Below, one piece after another: positions 12,001 to 16,578 of a DNA stretch of 26,519 nt. Every line of letters begins with the position of its first letter. The first letter of the stretch is position 1. The DNA comes from an uncultured bacterium (GTDB lineage Bacteria; Patescibacteriota; Microgenomatia; UBA1400; PJMF01). Under the pieces are notes generated by a model. That model was not told the origin of the DNA. It worked only from the letters and a program-made list of their open reading frames with translations, and ran no database searches. Location: positions 1-26,519 of the forward strand of contig CAITDX010000006.1 in the NCBI GenBank assembly GCA_903891335.1, read 5' to 3'. A program made the position numbers and the translations under genes.

Positions 12001-15000
12001 CTGCCAGGTAGAGCGCTTTTCGATGGGATTATCATTCGCAAACTTTGTCCGCACTACATCGTCAGCCTCCAAAACCTCTAAGGCAAGTAGACGATTGGCA
12101 GCAGTTTTTTCGACCGGCAACTCATTGCCTGTTGCCGCAACTTTGGCCTGATATTCAGCAACTTTTTCTGGAGCTCGCTGCGCATCAACCACCTGCTGCT
12201 TGGAAATATCGATATTAAGCAGAGATTCTTGGGCTTTAAGTGCTAGATTTTGCTCAGCTACTTTGGCAATGGCATCTTGTTGAACTTTGAGGGCTGGCAC
12301 AACCGCGAGCTCATTAGCGACAGCTTTCAGATTATCGAGAGCAACTTTTCGCTGTGCTTGCAAAGCAGCTAGCTCAGCATCCTCCATTACTAAGCCTCGT
12401 TGATCAATCTGTTTATCAATCTCATCAATTTCTTGACGATATCCATCAAGTTGATTTGTCTTGTTGGCAATCAGCTCAATTTGTTCACCTAATTTTTGGA
12501 CTTTATCAGTTTCATTCGCTGTTTGCGCAGTTTGGCGTTGCGAATTCAAGTCGGCTGTTAAGTTAGCAACCAAATCCTTGTACGACTGACTTGAACCCGG
12601 TAAAGCAATCTGGCGATTAGGATCAAGGGTGCTAATTTTATTGGCTAACTCAGCATGACGAGCTTGGTATTCAATCAGCAATCGTGCAGTATCTGCATCA
12701 GTTGCCCCACTGGCCTGCAAACGCACAATCTCCAAACCAACCTCAGTGGCTTGTTTGGTTAGTGTTGCTAAATTAGTATCGTTTCTCACAACCCGTACGC
12801 TATTAGTGATTTGCGTAATATCCTGACCAGCGCTCAGCGCCAAACCAATTACAGCATTAATACATTGCTGCTGATCAAAGGCTTCAGTTTCATTGCCACA
12901 AGCTGCCTGCACTTGCATCATGTCAGTTGAACCACCAGTAAAAAATCCAAGATAATCTCCTGCCCGATCCACTTTATGCGCAGTACTCATCACGTTGCGC
13001 AGCACACTTGTATTTTGCTGCAGAAAATTATTTACATTACCTACCACACCGCTAACTGAGGTGATTGCAATAAGAGAGTTGAAACCAGCTGTCTCAAGAT
13101 CGCCAGCCTGCAACGCTTGCACCGCAGCAGTTCCAGAAGTAATCGCATTATTCGCGTTCAGAACAGTCCCCCCAGCTTGACCCACTCGACTCAAAGTAAC
13201 AGCCGTAGTGGACAACATCTTTGAAGCAGTGCTTGGCAACCACGCCGCATTGGATAAACTACTCGCCCAACCACCAAAACTGGTAAAAGCAGCCACAGCT
13301 GAACTAGCCAACATCAGATTGCCTTGCTTATTGAGTACATCAACTTGCTCTTGCATATCTTCTCGTAAATTGTCGATTTGCCACTCGCTTACTCCCTGAG
13401 CGCGAGCCTGTTCAATTAATGCATATTCTTTGGTCTCGATGTCGTAGCGCTGCATCTCCAGTGCTTGACCCTTCATTGCTGCACCCTGATAGAGAGAAAA
13501 CTCAGCTGAAGCTAAGCCAAATACCACTGGTGCACCGGCACCAGAAAGCAACGCTGCTGGCAAAACAACAAGTGAAGTTGTCGGTACCACTACTTTTTCG
13601 ATAGTTTCGTATTTTAAGGCGTCAGCACTGCGTCGAATTTCCAAGTCTTGCTGGTAGTTCTTGAATTCAGTTACACTGGTTTCTCCTTCTGGAGCAACGT
13701 AGTTTTCAAAGAGTACTTCAATTTTTTTATCTGCTGCCTGAGCTTGCGCATATTCGAGGGGATCGATGTAGGTAAAATCAGTAACCCCACTATTCAAAGC
13801 CAGTCGCTGAGCCTGGTCATTCATCTCCAAAGCACTGAAATATGAACCAACATATGTCGCAGCCGCTTGCAGTGAAGAGGATGGATTGGTGTAAAAACCA
13901 GCATGGACCGCCTGATATTCATCAACCAAACCAATGTTTTCAGCGCCACTCATAGCTAGATTTGACAAGTAAGTTCCAGCTGGACCAGCATAATCATCTC
14001 GAGCAGCTACCGCGTAGTTACTGGCAATGTCAGACGCAGCACTGGTCATCCCAAAAGTTTGGGTACCAATTTGGTAGAAACTAAGACCTCGCATTTGACC
14101 AGGAGTTAAACCCAACTCTTCTTGAGTAAAGTTGCGATTGCTACGATCATCATTCATCAATGCGTTGCCATAGGCCAAACCCATGGTGCTGGCACTAATT
14201 TGATCTTGATAGGCTTCGGCATATTCAAAGGTTTTGTAAGTATCAAAAACCTTGGTCGAATCGATGGCAATTTGATAGGCATCGCGAGCGTCATCAAGCT
14301 CTTCATAAGCAGCTTCTGCAATCGCAGTGTTCATACCCCACGTTTCAGCATTATTCTGAGCCATTCCATAGGCACCTTGTTGGGCCATAAACAACTCCCA
14401 CCGAGTTTGATTTTCAGTTTCTTGACCCACCATTGAAATCTGGTTAGCCATCGCCGTTGTCATTTCTGGCACATTAAATGCTTCACCATTGGCATTGGTT
14501 TTGCCGGCATAGAGGATTGTTACCATTTCATCGAGTGCATCGATGGCATTTTCTCGACCAATGGCACAATTAGCTAAAGATAACTCGGTACAAACTTGTC
14601 TAAATTCTGCTCCACCATCAATTGAGAAATTCGCCACCGCTGACTGGAGCTTATTGGGTAAGACCACGTCGTAGTAAATTTCCATCCCTGTCTCATTGCC
14701 ATACAAGGTAGTAAGTAAATTCTTCGGATTGCTCGGCATTCTCTCATCAGGAGCCAAGCCCACTTCAAAATTTGCCTGATAGAAATTTTGCAAATACTTC
14801 ACATCTTGATCATCTTGAAAAGCTAAAAGGGCCACTGACCCGTTATGCTTGGAAATTTCCTGGCGCAACCAAGTTTCTGACACACGATTAGTCAAAGCAG
14901 TGCCCGTGTAGAGTTCATAGAGATCATACAAAGCACCAAGATCTCCAACCCCATCACCCTCCCTCAAACTCGCTTCATATTGACTCGTTAATTCTCGCTC

Positions 15001-16437
15001 AGCATAGGCTTTCTGATTGTTATCAATGGTCACACCTGCTTCTACTCGAGCTTGAGAAAGAGGCTTATCAAAAGCATTAGCAATAATCAAAGCCAAGGCT
15101 CCCTCATCAGGCAGCTGCGCGACTTGTTCCACTGTCAAAATTCCCAAATCGAGCGCTTGTTGTTTGAGCTCATCTAGAGAAGTAGTTGTGCCGCTTGCAT
15201 AGGCTGCGTAGGCTTGCTCAAATTCTTCGATATTTTGGTTGTATTCAACACGTTGTGCGGCCGCAGCCTGACGATCAGCTGCAAAAGTAGTCAGATCAAT
15301 ACCAATTGATCCGAGCAAACCATCTAAATCACCATATTTAGTGCCAGGATCATAGCCAAATAATTCTTGGAAGGCATCTTTGGCCACTTGTTCAAGCGCA
15401 GCTTCGTCTTCTGTATAAACCAAGTCTTTATACATACCATGCAGTGCTGCCTCTACCGTCACCTGTTGAGTTAGACCTGCCCTGAGTTGATCAACCACTT
15501 GAGGACGCTCAGCTAAGCTCGCATCATTAATCAACTGCTGATTGTAATTAAAACGAGATTCTTCCTCTGGAGTTAAACCATTAGAAGACAACATGGCATT
15601 TTCTGCAGCAGCCTGCCCCTTGATTACCTCTGCGTTGGTCAGTGCTGCGATCAGTGCCTGAGCCTGAAGTGTGGTAGCGTTGGGAGCAGTGGGGTCAAGC
15701 AGGGTGTTAGGATTAAAAGCGACTCCATAGGTTTGTTGATACAAAGCCTTGAGTGCGTCGAGGTTGCCTCCATCTTGATATGCATTGACTGCATTTTGCC
15801 AATCTGAGTAACTAACTTCAATTTTTTTCAAAAACGAATGACAATAATCTCCACTCGTATTGGAACAATTATCTATTCGAGGAGGCATCACTAAATAACC
15901 ATTGACCGTAGATCCATAGGCATAACAAATGCCATTGATGGCAAGACCTTGGTTATTACAGTCGTTGCCCAGATTTTGTGTTGAGCCAACCACTTCCTTG
16001 ATGGTAGGAGCATTAAAACTAATGCTTTGGTAGGTTTGTTTATCCTCGATGTAGGGATAGTTATAACGACCATTAGCCACGATGATCTTGCCTCCAGCCA
16101 ACTCATCACCAGGCATATAACAAAAACTATTCATCCAGACACCACTACAGGCCGATTCAGTACTAGGGCGATTGCCAGAATAGGAGCTCGCAACGATACC
16201 TTTCTTAGACAAATCAGGGCTAACAGTTGGACTTGGAGTCACTGAACCTGAAACACTTGGTGAAGGACTTCCACTTGCCACTGGTGTGAGCAGATGAGGC
16301 GGGGTGCTCTCAGTTGACGCCTGTTGTCTGGTGTCCTGATTTTGCTGCATCAGCACAAATCCAACAGCAGTTGCCACAATCAATAGCACAAAAACCACAA
16401 ACGAAACCACTGATACTTTGCGTCGTTGCCGAATCAT
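1..16437 (-). CDS. Giant multidomain membrane protein (SecA-like ATPase, FHA, HExxH protease, PPP phosphatase, FHA, CHAP-like), 3' end outside window
   Basis: One frame stays open from the ATG at 16437 to the left edge, giving at least 5,479 residues. An in-frame TAG at 16456-16458 fixes the start; no Shine-Dalgarno is seen. Order: basic N-terminus and membrane helix (about 8-30); probable outer region with paired cysteines and a Ser/Pro-rich linker (31-940); weak hydrophobic stretches (about 945-975, 1039-1060); coiled coils (about 1290-1650); SecA-like ATPase (about 1700-2290); low-complexity linker and second coiled coil (about 2720-2790); FHA (2825-2910); HExxH domain (3190-3300); PPP-type phosphatase (3925-4190); FHA (4265-4375); three membrane helices (4420-4520); CHAP/NlpC-like domain (4690-4870); unrecognised region to the edge. 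The motifs are seen in the sequence; that the parts form one envelope-spanning machine is inference. I cannot name the family. Codon use looks uniform, with no sign of assembled fragments. The gene lies 141 nt after a surface-protein gene in the same direction and may have its own promoter. Confidence 0.93.
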   Translation of the reverse strand, partial: MIRQRRKVSVVSFVVFVLLIVATAVGFVLMQQNQDTRQQASTESTPPHLLTPVASGSPSPSVSGSVTPSPTVSPDLSKKGIVASSYSGNRPSTESACSGVWMNSFCYMPGDELAGGKIIVANGRYNYPYIEDKQTYQSISFNAPTIKEVVGSTQNLGNDCNNQGLAINGICYAYGSTVNGYLVMPPRIDNCSNTSGDYCHSFLKKIEVSYSDWQNAVNAYQDGGNLDALKALYQQTYGVAFNPNTLLDPTAPNATTLQAQALIAALTNAEVIKGQAAAENAMLSSNGLTPEEESRFNYNQQLINDASLAERPQVVDQLRAGLTQQVTVEAALHGMYKDLVYTEDEAALEQVAKDAFQELFGYDPGTKYGDLDGLLGSIGIDLTTFAADRQAAAAQRVEYNQNIEEFEQAYAAYASGTTTSLDELKQQALDLGILTVEQVAQLPDEGALALIIANAFDKPLSQARVEAGVTIDNNQKAYAERELTSQYEASLREGDGVGDLGALYDLYELYTGTALTNRVSETWLRQEISKHNGSVALLAFQDDQDVKYLQNFYQANFEVGLAPDERMPSNPKNLLTTLYGNETGMEIYYDVVLPNKLQSAVANFSIDGGAEFRQVCTELSLANCAIGRENAIDALDEMVTILYAGKTNANGEAFNVPEMTTAMANQISMVGQETENQTRWELFMAQQGAYGMAQNNAETWGMNTAIAEAAYEELDDARDAYQIAIDSTKVFDTYKTFEYAEAYQDQISASTMGLAYGNALMNDDRSNRNFTQEELGLTPGQMRGLSFYQIGTQTFGMTSAASDIASNYAVAARDDYAGPAGTYLSNLAMSGAENIGLVDEYQAVHAGFYTNPSSSLQAAATYVGSYFSALEMNDQAQRLALNSGVTDFTYIDPLEYAQAQAADKKIEVLFENYVAPEGETSVTEFKNYQQDLEIRRSADALKYETIEKVVVPTTSLVVLPAALLSGAGAPVVFGLASAEFSLYQGAAMKGQALEMQRYDIETKEYALIEQARAQGVSEWQIDNLREDMQEQVDVLNKQGNLMLASSAVAAFTSFGGWASSLSNAAWLPSTASKMLSTTAVTLSRVGQAGGTVLNANNAITSGTAAVQALQAGDLETAGFNSLIAITSVSGVVGNVNNFLQQNTSVLRNVMSTAHKVDRAGDYLGFFTGGSTDMMQVQAACGNETEAFDQQQCINAVIGLALSAGQDITQITNSVRVVRNDTNLATLTKQATEVGLEIVRLQASGATDADTARLLIEYQARHAELANKISTLDPNRQIALPGSSQSYKDLVANLTADLNSQRQTAQTANETDKVQKLGEQIELIANKTNQLDGYRQEIDEIDKQIDQRGLVMEDAELAALQAQRKVALDNLKAVANELAVVPALKVQQDAIAKVAEQNLALKAQESLLNIDISKQQVVDAQRAPEKVAEYQAKVAATGNELPVEKTAANRLLALEVLEADDVVRTKFANDNPIEKRSTWQRLVDSFNGQTKAYHQAVDLTLKLSDLKTEFDNESQKPATQQNPETLNNLKRQIAITNRQLLDQKYILARGVREPSGNSVAQTVLAVVTSPFRGVANYVAEQIKVNDFKNLAKKLGTRNLDLAKQIASTTAEIERLRAEDPTKNQAEITKLEQALTTLRDTSISALKGNALIEVDQSSGHTVYKVTPAGEELGLKNRQLKVLNEELEEFENYKRSETGVQDFRIFSDTGSFKDQDVFLLAEVEAYGSNNRGAVFGALPGMGKTEVVMPFNVLLKQRLTKMSQFVVFPEPKLMKPWVSDANFTPNEAFIKYVESRFGVGSVAIVKPNDPSTNPDLIKNAKFVITVKDVAFDLQNTGTTIGAAIRQKWRQSFVHADEVDWTFNPNESYRQTGKQVALKEKPEYQRYLTAQEKILGIGEDGVLRGTGNSTLRDLISELVAFKSVPTAITRTSDGRGGKFADPEVEKQMLGQWLDTWGGANKIADFDLTADIAIVREKINTYLTANTDDATLQLRAELAVINETVNFLSRVPGEDYDISTLTRTSNGVDELVKVIAPREQNRETGRQYSAVAETLLYNTLGARVLGVNGDIDLTKLTIGEGGSDINYAALMLESRGFSLYTGTPETVAKLYKMAYNIDLKVFSDSAIVDVINRFKGSASEVFTDIRDQINTRLSENKDQVFVNMVAGVQSNEATLRDLVADLSSVDAGNQRYRKLFLIGASGKYTEYDLVDGQLTYSRDFPSSDDLNARTKELNLQNQRYVKFYEYGAHIGVDTFNDVNISRAVGLCNGCDETTASQGINRLRAQVIDDPARPGKKKTIAAPMDFVWLDAPTGKSVNIDTFAASLRQRQEVNEALAEVFFKETLLKNSVDQAFAELIELARSGKKGFLGIGGYRSNQDVLAQLESARQKWKETTQMNYLLGSDDLSAQAKLSKTAEQVAATYAELTRLLAGTGEPARLLAARADGAVGASPVKVAFVEGKAYQPLGIKPSYRQIVELINNSSKHLDSASIAFVDKSSPPAAVAQAINRATGETTNGGQSGAGGTNLSAAANQAAGGSNQAPVVATTNQRLIANEQVRSSANSAAFANRGGFFQQLWFGVVNVDQLLQNHESDLQELMDRVAAELETQRTAQGQVLANSNGNPAVINAAQAEIDRLTGILGNETELARLAVPRLVEQYADEYRENGWRDEPAKLVVAVTGSRVWVGAGALIQRTWDNLNAPDNPNGQDNQGPAPIERLAQFNLANFMLGPVNQARLEQEHSQEIAIEETRLFEEQEKIEQQIQDLNAKLGAATTNAQQQLALRQEIEKLQKELISQDDADEYLKTIRARAVKTVSATYANQYREGGWLRAVWGDRRYLSVAESIGRGAGNSLRVKYGSGITDVSRKHAQVIYDRNGGLFLRDVGSKKGTLLNGLPIEKLTNVPLTEGDTFILGSATHGVSFVVIRDSRGNLAVQSRNPAALLTSNDLDGWPLIFHGFWSITRPVGVFVVGEGQRLLAAYRESRASTERSWGVAAGERAAKMVRTGMAAIAKMRAERNQQLAVTPVVNQQMVNQQIDPKTLVTARLVSKDVSPEEYLANLTEPFDVIMEASIARAADPRSPERIALRDLYRARYAVQLQGLTAMSEKIEDLFADNPRTTLAELEEVYGRYQKQYALPDSSKQRLVEIFNRYQELLKKVAQTKAQYEVNPEELLSQLFVSKPQEKVEIEYDEDYVVILLTKNDFERLISTQKARALSARIVSLNGEQHSANFIMAVNGGYSIEEQESSKDHEYQHILHRELFRLAAGYRLDSIEDIYARAADEIMAHVVGGTSFEEIFRKLSVFNEADKDNYRFFQIVGLDDEQQKSQYDFDLASAIGVYEDLLNAGFSDAAIRGLLESENMTRWPRLANRLLGEYEEVVWEDQVIDLVEEMADEVTDPDEWVVLPKITITEGTSGMGPRQLVDYARRIIDLFFNQQAIQKLTTEQLSRSIEEIREFERKILEFASDEAIQVVLDTEIKEVLLLLERQLILAQLPYPVITSLNTGGIDGAAILMKNLPRWDVSYDKEDQVLEITPKYHQITIYTAEINNQKIAADSRFTTFFNGELSLNQEKDLDGYRAIPTSGLWSEYFQLNFDNRSDVPIQETGRELIFRGISFAMMQQLQQKENGDVGTALAEMAELDDDYFDLDPIERLNTAFEDAAYGEMLGMATFDEPGYVVVTQKTNDDSETEQIIHVYEVRPYAIRSSSISLITNDEDQVMELALFADGQQPQGAFLYKEINLPLVAARVEDQQSGDEDLNSAQDLNEPPKIDSEKIQQFVDQFKNQSYRESLNLTQTQTALTQADEYLDAMALSGISESNPLFIDTFRIRGELSVQRGTIEFRQRELREALLIYEADRISTELADAENYDVDVATLNRRIVEAKQQMIVYEQLRDVRAITTQLRDDLPSKVPHLKEHYLKSLEGVMYQLMFDEKGLVELPADKPVITISDLHARGDFLLNVLDQTITTEQGPMSVAEAMARDLVIVVALGDGMHSEVEENWKDIGDTANDPKMAAEMARSLNLMRAIMELKYNFPNSFYYLKGNHDDATVLNEKYANESFMTALWMTVNFGEEFFDQWKRFETELPLMAVQKNSSGLHRVFTHAAPRINFVEDGVRYQDLSLQEIINKSKYAYWALTWGDNRKDAKKQAILPEQLESAISHLTSLLKINPIRTTWVVGHRDVDQGTMYRGELNNRLIQINDKNKQLVAILDPDSEQTLVKDVNPTTNTGDELLISQGKVEVRFVDPRLSTSRIVDINNKTFGIPAEANKIYTLQAKDFSSLATGFAFGRSAADNHLFVQHGRISQKHLKLFYYAKPWWDIFPGNDSAWMLVDVGSTNGTFSKNHQDGRLVKDKKYPLAKGDVIDLAETGLQIRILDVGKDEVKFEVTDQGTGILERSGELASQNQSQPAAQQNTTQNQTFLQNAVAFVQRNAAFVLTGIATAAMAAAVFISNNTIASVFVAIASVAAVLAADAITVFWLNTIAKLGVKFTTEIVMLGVQFKIDFKRLARIAVAALISIYLIVMFGRVIYTANNFNQQPAQPTATEQSSVLPEQVESEQINREVGQDQDQEEQGQEDSGEVNIAFEKPPVVEPIVNQSAASLFSLAQSNNGVVVITEDIARDLGILRIEQEVYLEKVIEEYERLQSTEEGRDIIRATMPLRENGQPREAVFINSNSLSAPEASYTFRLFVEYRLNQRPDLFPAELLQSDAFKTGMNAITAYFGIGIKDGGNVYRQIIQCVGWTVLTSALDQATYLPYMNLDSAGEVQTKIEQQASIVNGLSFKEARQQGVKLSGEYYYNIGREGRWTAYSVDNISELKAGDLLFFGIHVMRVVEVLRVNGEVMVVVSQANDPTDLFVASNLDTSKGLPDIEAFTQEGLQMDLAKSGISLSQVLVVRPEPAASQQTAAVDNQIVAQTSSLLMLPMLSGVIGQSPATSILAQFLSGFAGDALNLLFTGIQALAPQWPILSKNIQLWRVSVNSLPEFVPVPIARLLRWLQASVEPMILRNDILDVCQSIASCSQEVGLVNQFVSREIKVAQSYLRLTALASDNASSLTTDQLRYIAQLVARVNALEIDFSSKALPLYNPIRWQTGFIRRPIQFLQWAQGALRGGREQAARFVLSQELSNLAKKSLTEVQDPDNKRLLQEIIDQSTMSVEEKMQRLATILNKPFVYRDAALAQVPVVERDRVNPGSHPLQILEVVGNKLSLRVGEDQTTVDYSQIAWDHQVIASALNYATSAWRRYSKLNLDAIQSRGDESKINAVTFDETRITKWYKPATPENRSALQANIIGDYTTTLDHEYQTWTIPNQADPVIGLTSRLLGVNQVGQLFSSYNRSALKNELLLPRRGIRIVDVKTRQIIRAEMDGKPLDQTAIANLSQSEKANFDLLPVLAVDLENDIEGDLSVQVVDNAALLRQQFPNANFITLVQTNGLEIAYSTNTNHEVWDGSQTQGFTNKFLARVYQSANSSQLQGDLDRSAQGAPEEGITQSNS
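1828..2370 (-). other. CHAP/NlpC-P60-like cysteine amidase domain of the giant protein
   Basis: The order of motifs fits papain-like peptidoglycan amidases: a nucleophile candidate in IIQCVGWT (Cys4728), then LKAGDLLFFGIHVMRVVEV with a GD turn and catalytic His candidate (His4817), then VVVSQAN with a polar third residue candidate (Asn4839). CHAP domains typically read Cys...GD...GHV...N/E. The Cys-His distance of 89 residues is somewhat longer than usual, with an insertion. It sits just after the membrane helices, as expected for a wall-acting enzyme. An inactive or non-peptidoglycan substrate version cannot be excluded. Confidence 0.62.
2878..3180 (-). other. Cluster of three membrane helices in the giant protein
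   Basis: Three hydrophobic segments are seen at residues about 4423-4441, 4446-4466 and 4500-4519. The third is preceded by a basic loop (KIDFKRLAR). An odd number of crossings would move the chain from the cytoplasm, where the FHA and phosphatase domains are expected, to the outside, where the CHAP-like domain would reach the cell wall. The following stretch is rich in Gln, Glu and Pro, like a surface linker. Confidence 0.8.
3313..3645 (-). other. Second FHA domain of the giant protein
   Basis: Hallmarks are FAFGRS (Gly4278, Arg4279), ISQKHLKL (Ser4294, His4297) and VDVGSTNGTF (Asn4327, Gly4328), followed by a GDVIDL strand. An insertion containing WWDIFPG lies between the Ser-x-x-His strand and the GSTNGT turn. 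The key Arg, Ser, His and Asn are present. It directly follows the phosphatase domain and precedes the membrane helices by about 45 residues, so it should face the cytoplasm near the membrane. Confidence 0.9.
3868..4665 (-). other. PPP-type metallophosphatase domain of the giant protein
   Basis: All five blocks of the calcineurin-like PPP fold occur in order: ISDLHARGD (Asp3940, His3942), ALGDGMHS (Gly3980, Asp3981), LKGNHDD (Asn4034, His4035, Asp4036), FTHAAP (His4093) and VVGHRDV (His4169). These supply the two-metal site, so a catalytically competent phosphoesterase is expected. Spacing over about 230 residues fits a compact bacterial PPP domain. The block GDxxDRG is altered to GDGMHSE, losing the usual Arg, so substrate choice may differ from classic Ser/Thr phosphatases. 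Its position just before an FHA domain points to phosphoprotein signalling. Confidence 0.88.
6538..6870 (-). other. Putative zincin metalloprotease domain (HEYQH) of the giant protein
   Basis: The helix DHEYQHILHREL contains HExxH (His3242, Glu3243, His3246), the zinc-binding and catalytic motif of zincin proteases. It is preceded by two predicted strands and a short Gly-rich turn (about 3215-3235), as is usual before the active-site helix. A helix with ADEIMAH follows, where Glu3274 is a candidate third zinc ligand 28 residues after His3246. No known peptidase family is recognised and the short motif can occur by chance, so this is a moderate call based on motif, order and the surrounding secondary structure. 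Confidence 0.5.
7708..7965 (-). other. First FHA domain of the giant protein
   Basis: FHA domains bind phosphothreonine peptides. The hallmarks are in order: SIGRG (Gly2838, Arg2839), VSRKHA (Ser2857, Arg2858, His2860), then LRDVGSKKGTLLNG about 12 residues later, then a hydrophobic strand with GDTFILG. The phosphate-binding Arg and Ser and the structural His are all present, so ligand binding is expected. A coiled coil precedes it and a protease-like domain follows, which suggests it recruits or senses a phosphorylated partner, or the protein itself. Confidence 0.9.
9568..11340 (-). other. SecA-like superfamily 2 ATPase core inside the giant protein
   Basis: Walker A reads GALPGMGKT (residues 1733-1741, Lys1740). 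The Walker B segment is HADEVDW, with DEVD at 1852-1855 as in SecA, where DEVD lies a similar distance (about 100 residues) after the P-loop Lys. YTGTPE (TGT at 2095-2097) matches the SecA 'MTGTA' motif and is followed by a Tyr-containing stretch like SecA's. A motif V-like GVDTFND (about 2245-2251) and a motif VI-like QGINRLR (Gln2271, Arg2275, Arg2277) complete the core. No recognisable preprotein cross-linking domain, zinc-binding tail or other SecA accessory part was found. Two cysteines (LCNGCD) lie between motifs V and VI. The activity is therefore ATP-driven movement of an unknown polymer, peptide or nucleic acid. Related SF2 helicases are the alternative. Confidence 0.75.
16347..16416 (-). 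other. N-terminal signal anchor of the giant protein
   Basis: Residues 1-7 are basic (Arg3, Arg5, Arg6, Lys7) and are followed by about 23 hydrophobic residues (8-30) rich in Val, Phe and Leu. By the positive-inside rule the N-terminus is cytoplasmic and the next region is exported. A Ser/Thr/Pro linker (about residues 45-75) and several Cys pairs between about residues 97 and 200 fit an extracytoplasmic location. No clear signal peptidase site is visible, so an uncleaved anchor is favoured. Confidence 0.8.
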
Positions 16438-16578
16438 TTTTTGCAGTATTTTGTTCTATTGTGAGTGCCTTATATCAGCATACAAAAAACAAAAAATCTT
16501 ACTTTCACTTTACTACAAAAAACCTCTGGTAGGAAGGGGCAAAAAACCTTGGCACAAAAAAACCAACTAAAAAATAGC
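16438..16578 (-). other. Intergenic T-tract region before the giant gene
   Basis: Read on the minus strand, the stretch after the surface-protein stop carries an A/T hairpin overlapping that stop codon (AAAAAATA and TATTTTTT around AGC). Three copies of GGTTTTTT(T) follow, with T-runs at 16556-16562, 16541-16546 and 16517-16522. These may act as a weak terminator. Closer to the giant gene, TATAAG (16469-16474) is a possible -10, giving a leader of about 25 nt; no convincing -35 or Shine-Dalgarno is seen. Confidence 0.35.

Noticed and set aside
1..16437. Several adjacent genes instead of one giant gene
   Set aside because: No in-frame stop occurs in the reading frame from 16437 to 1, and the domains on either side of every linker are in the same frame.
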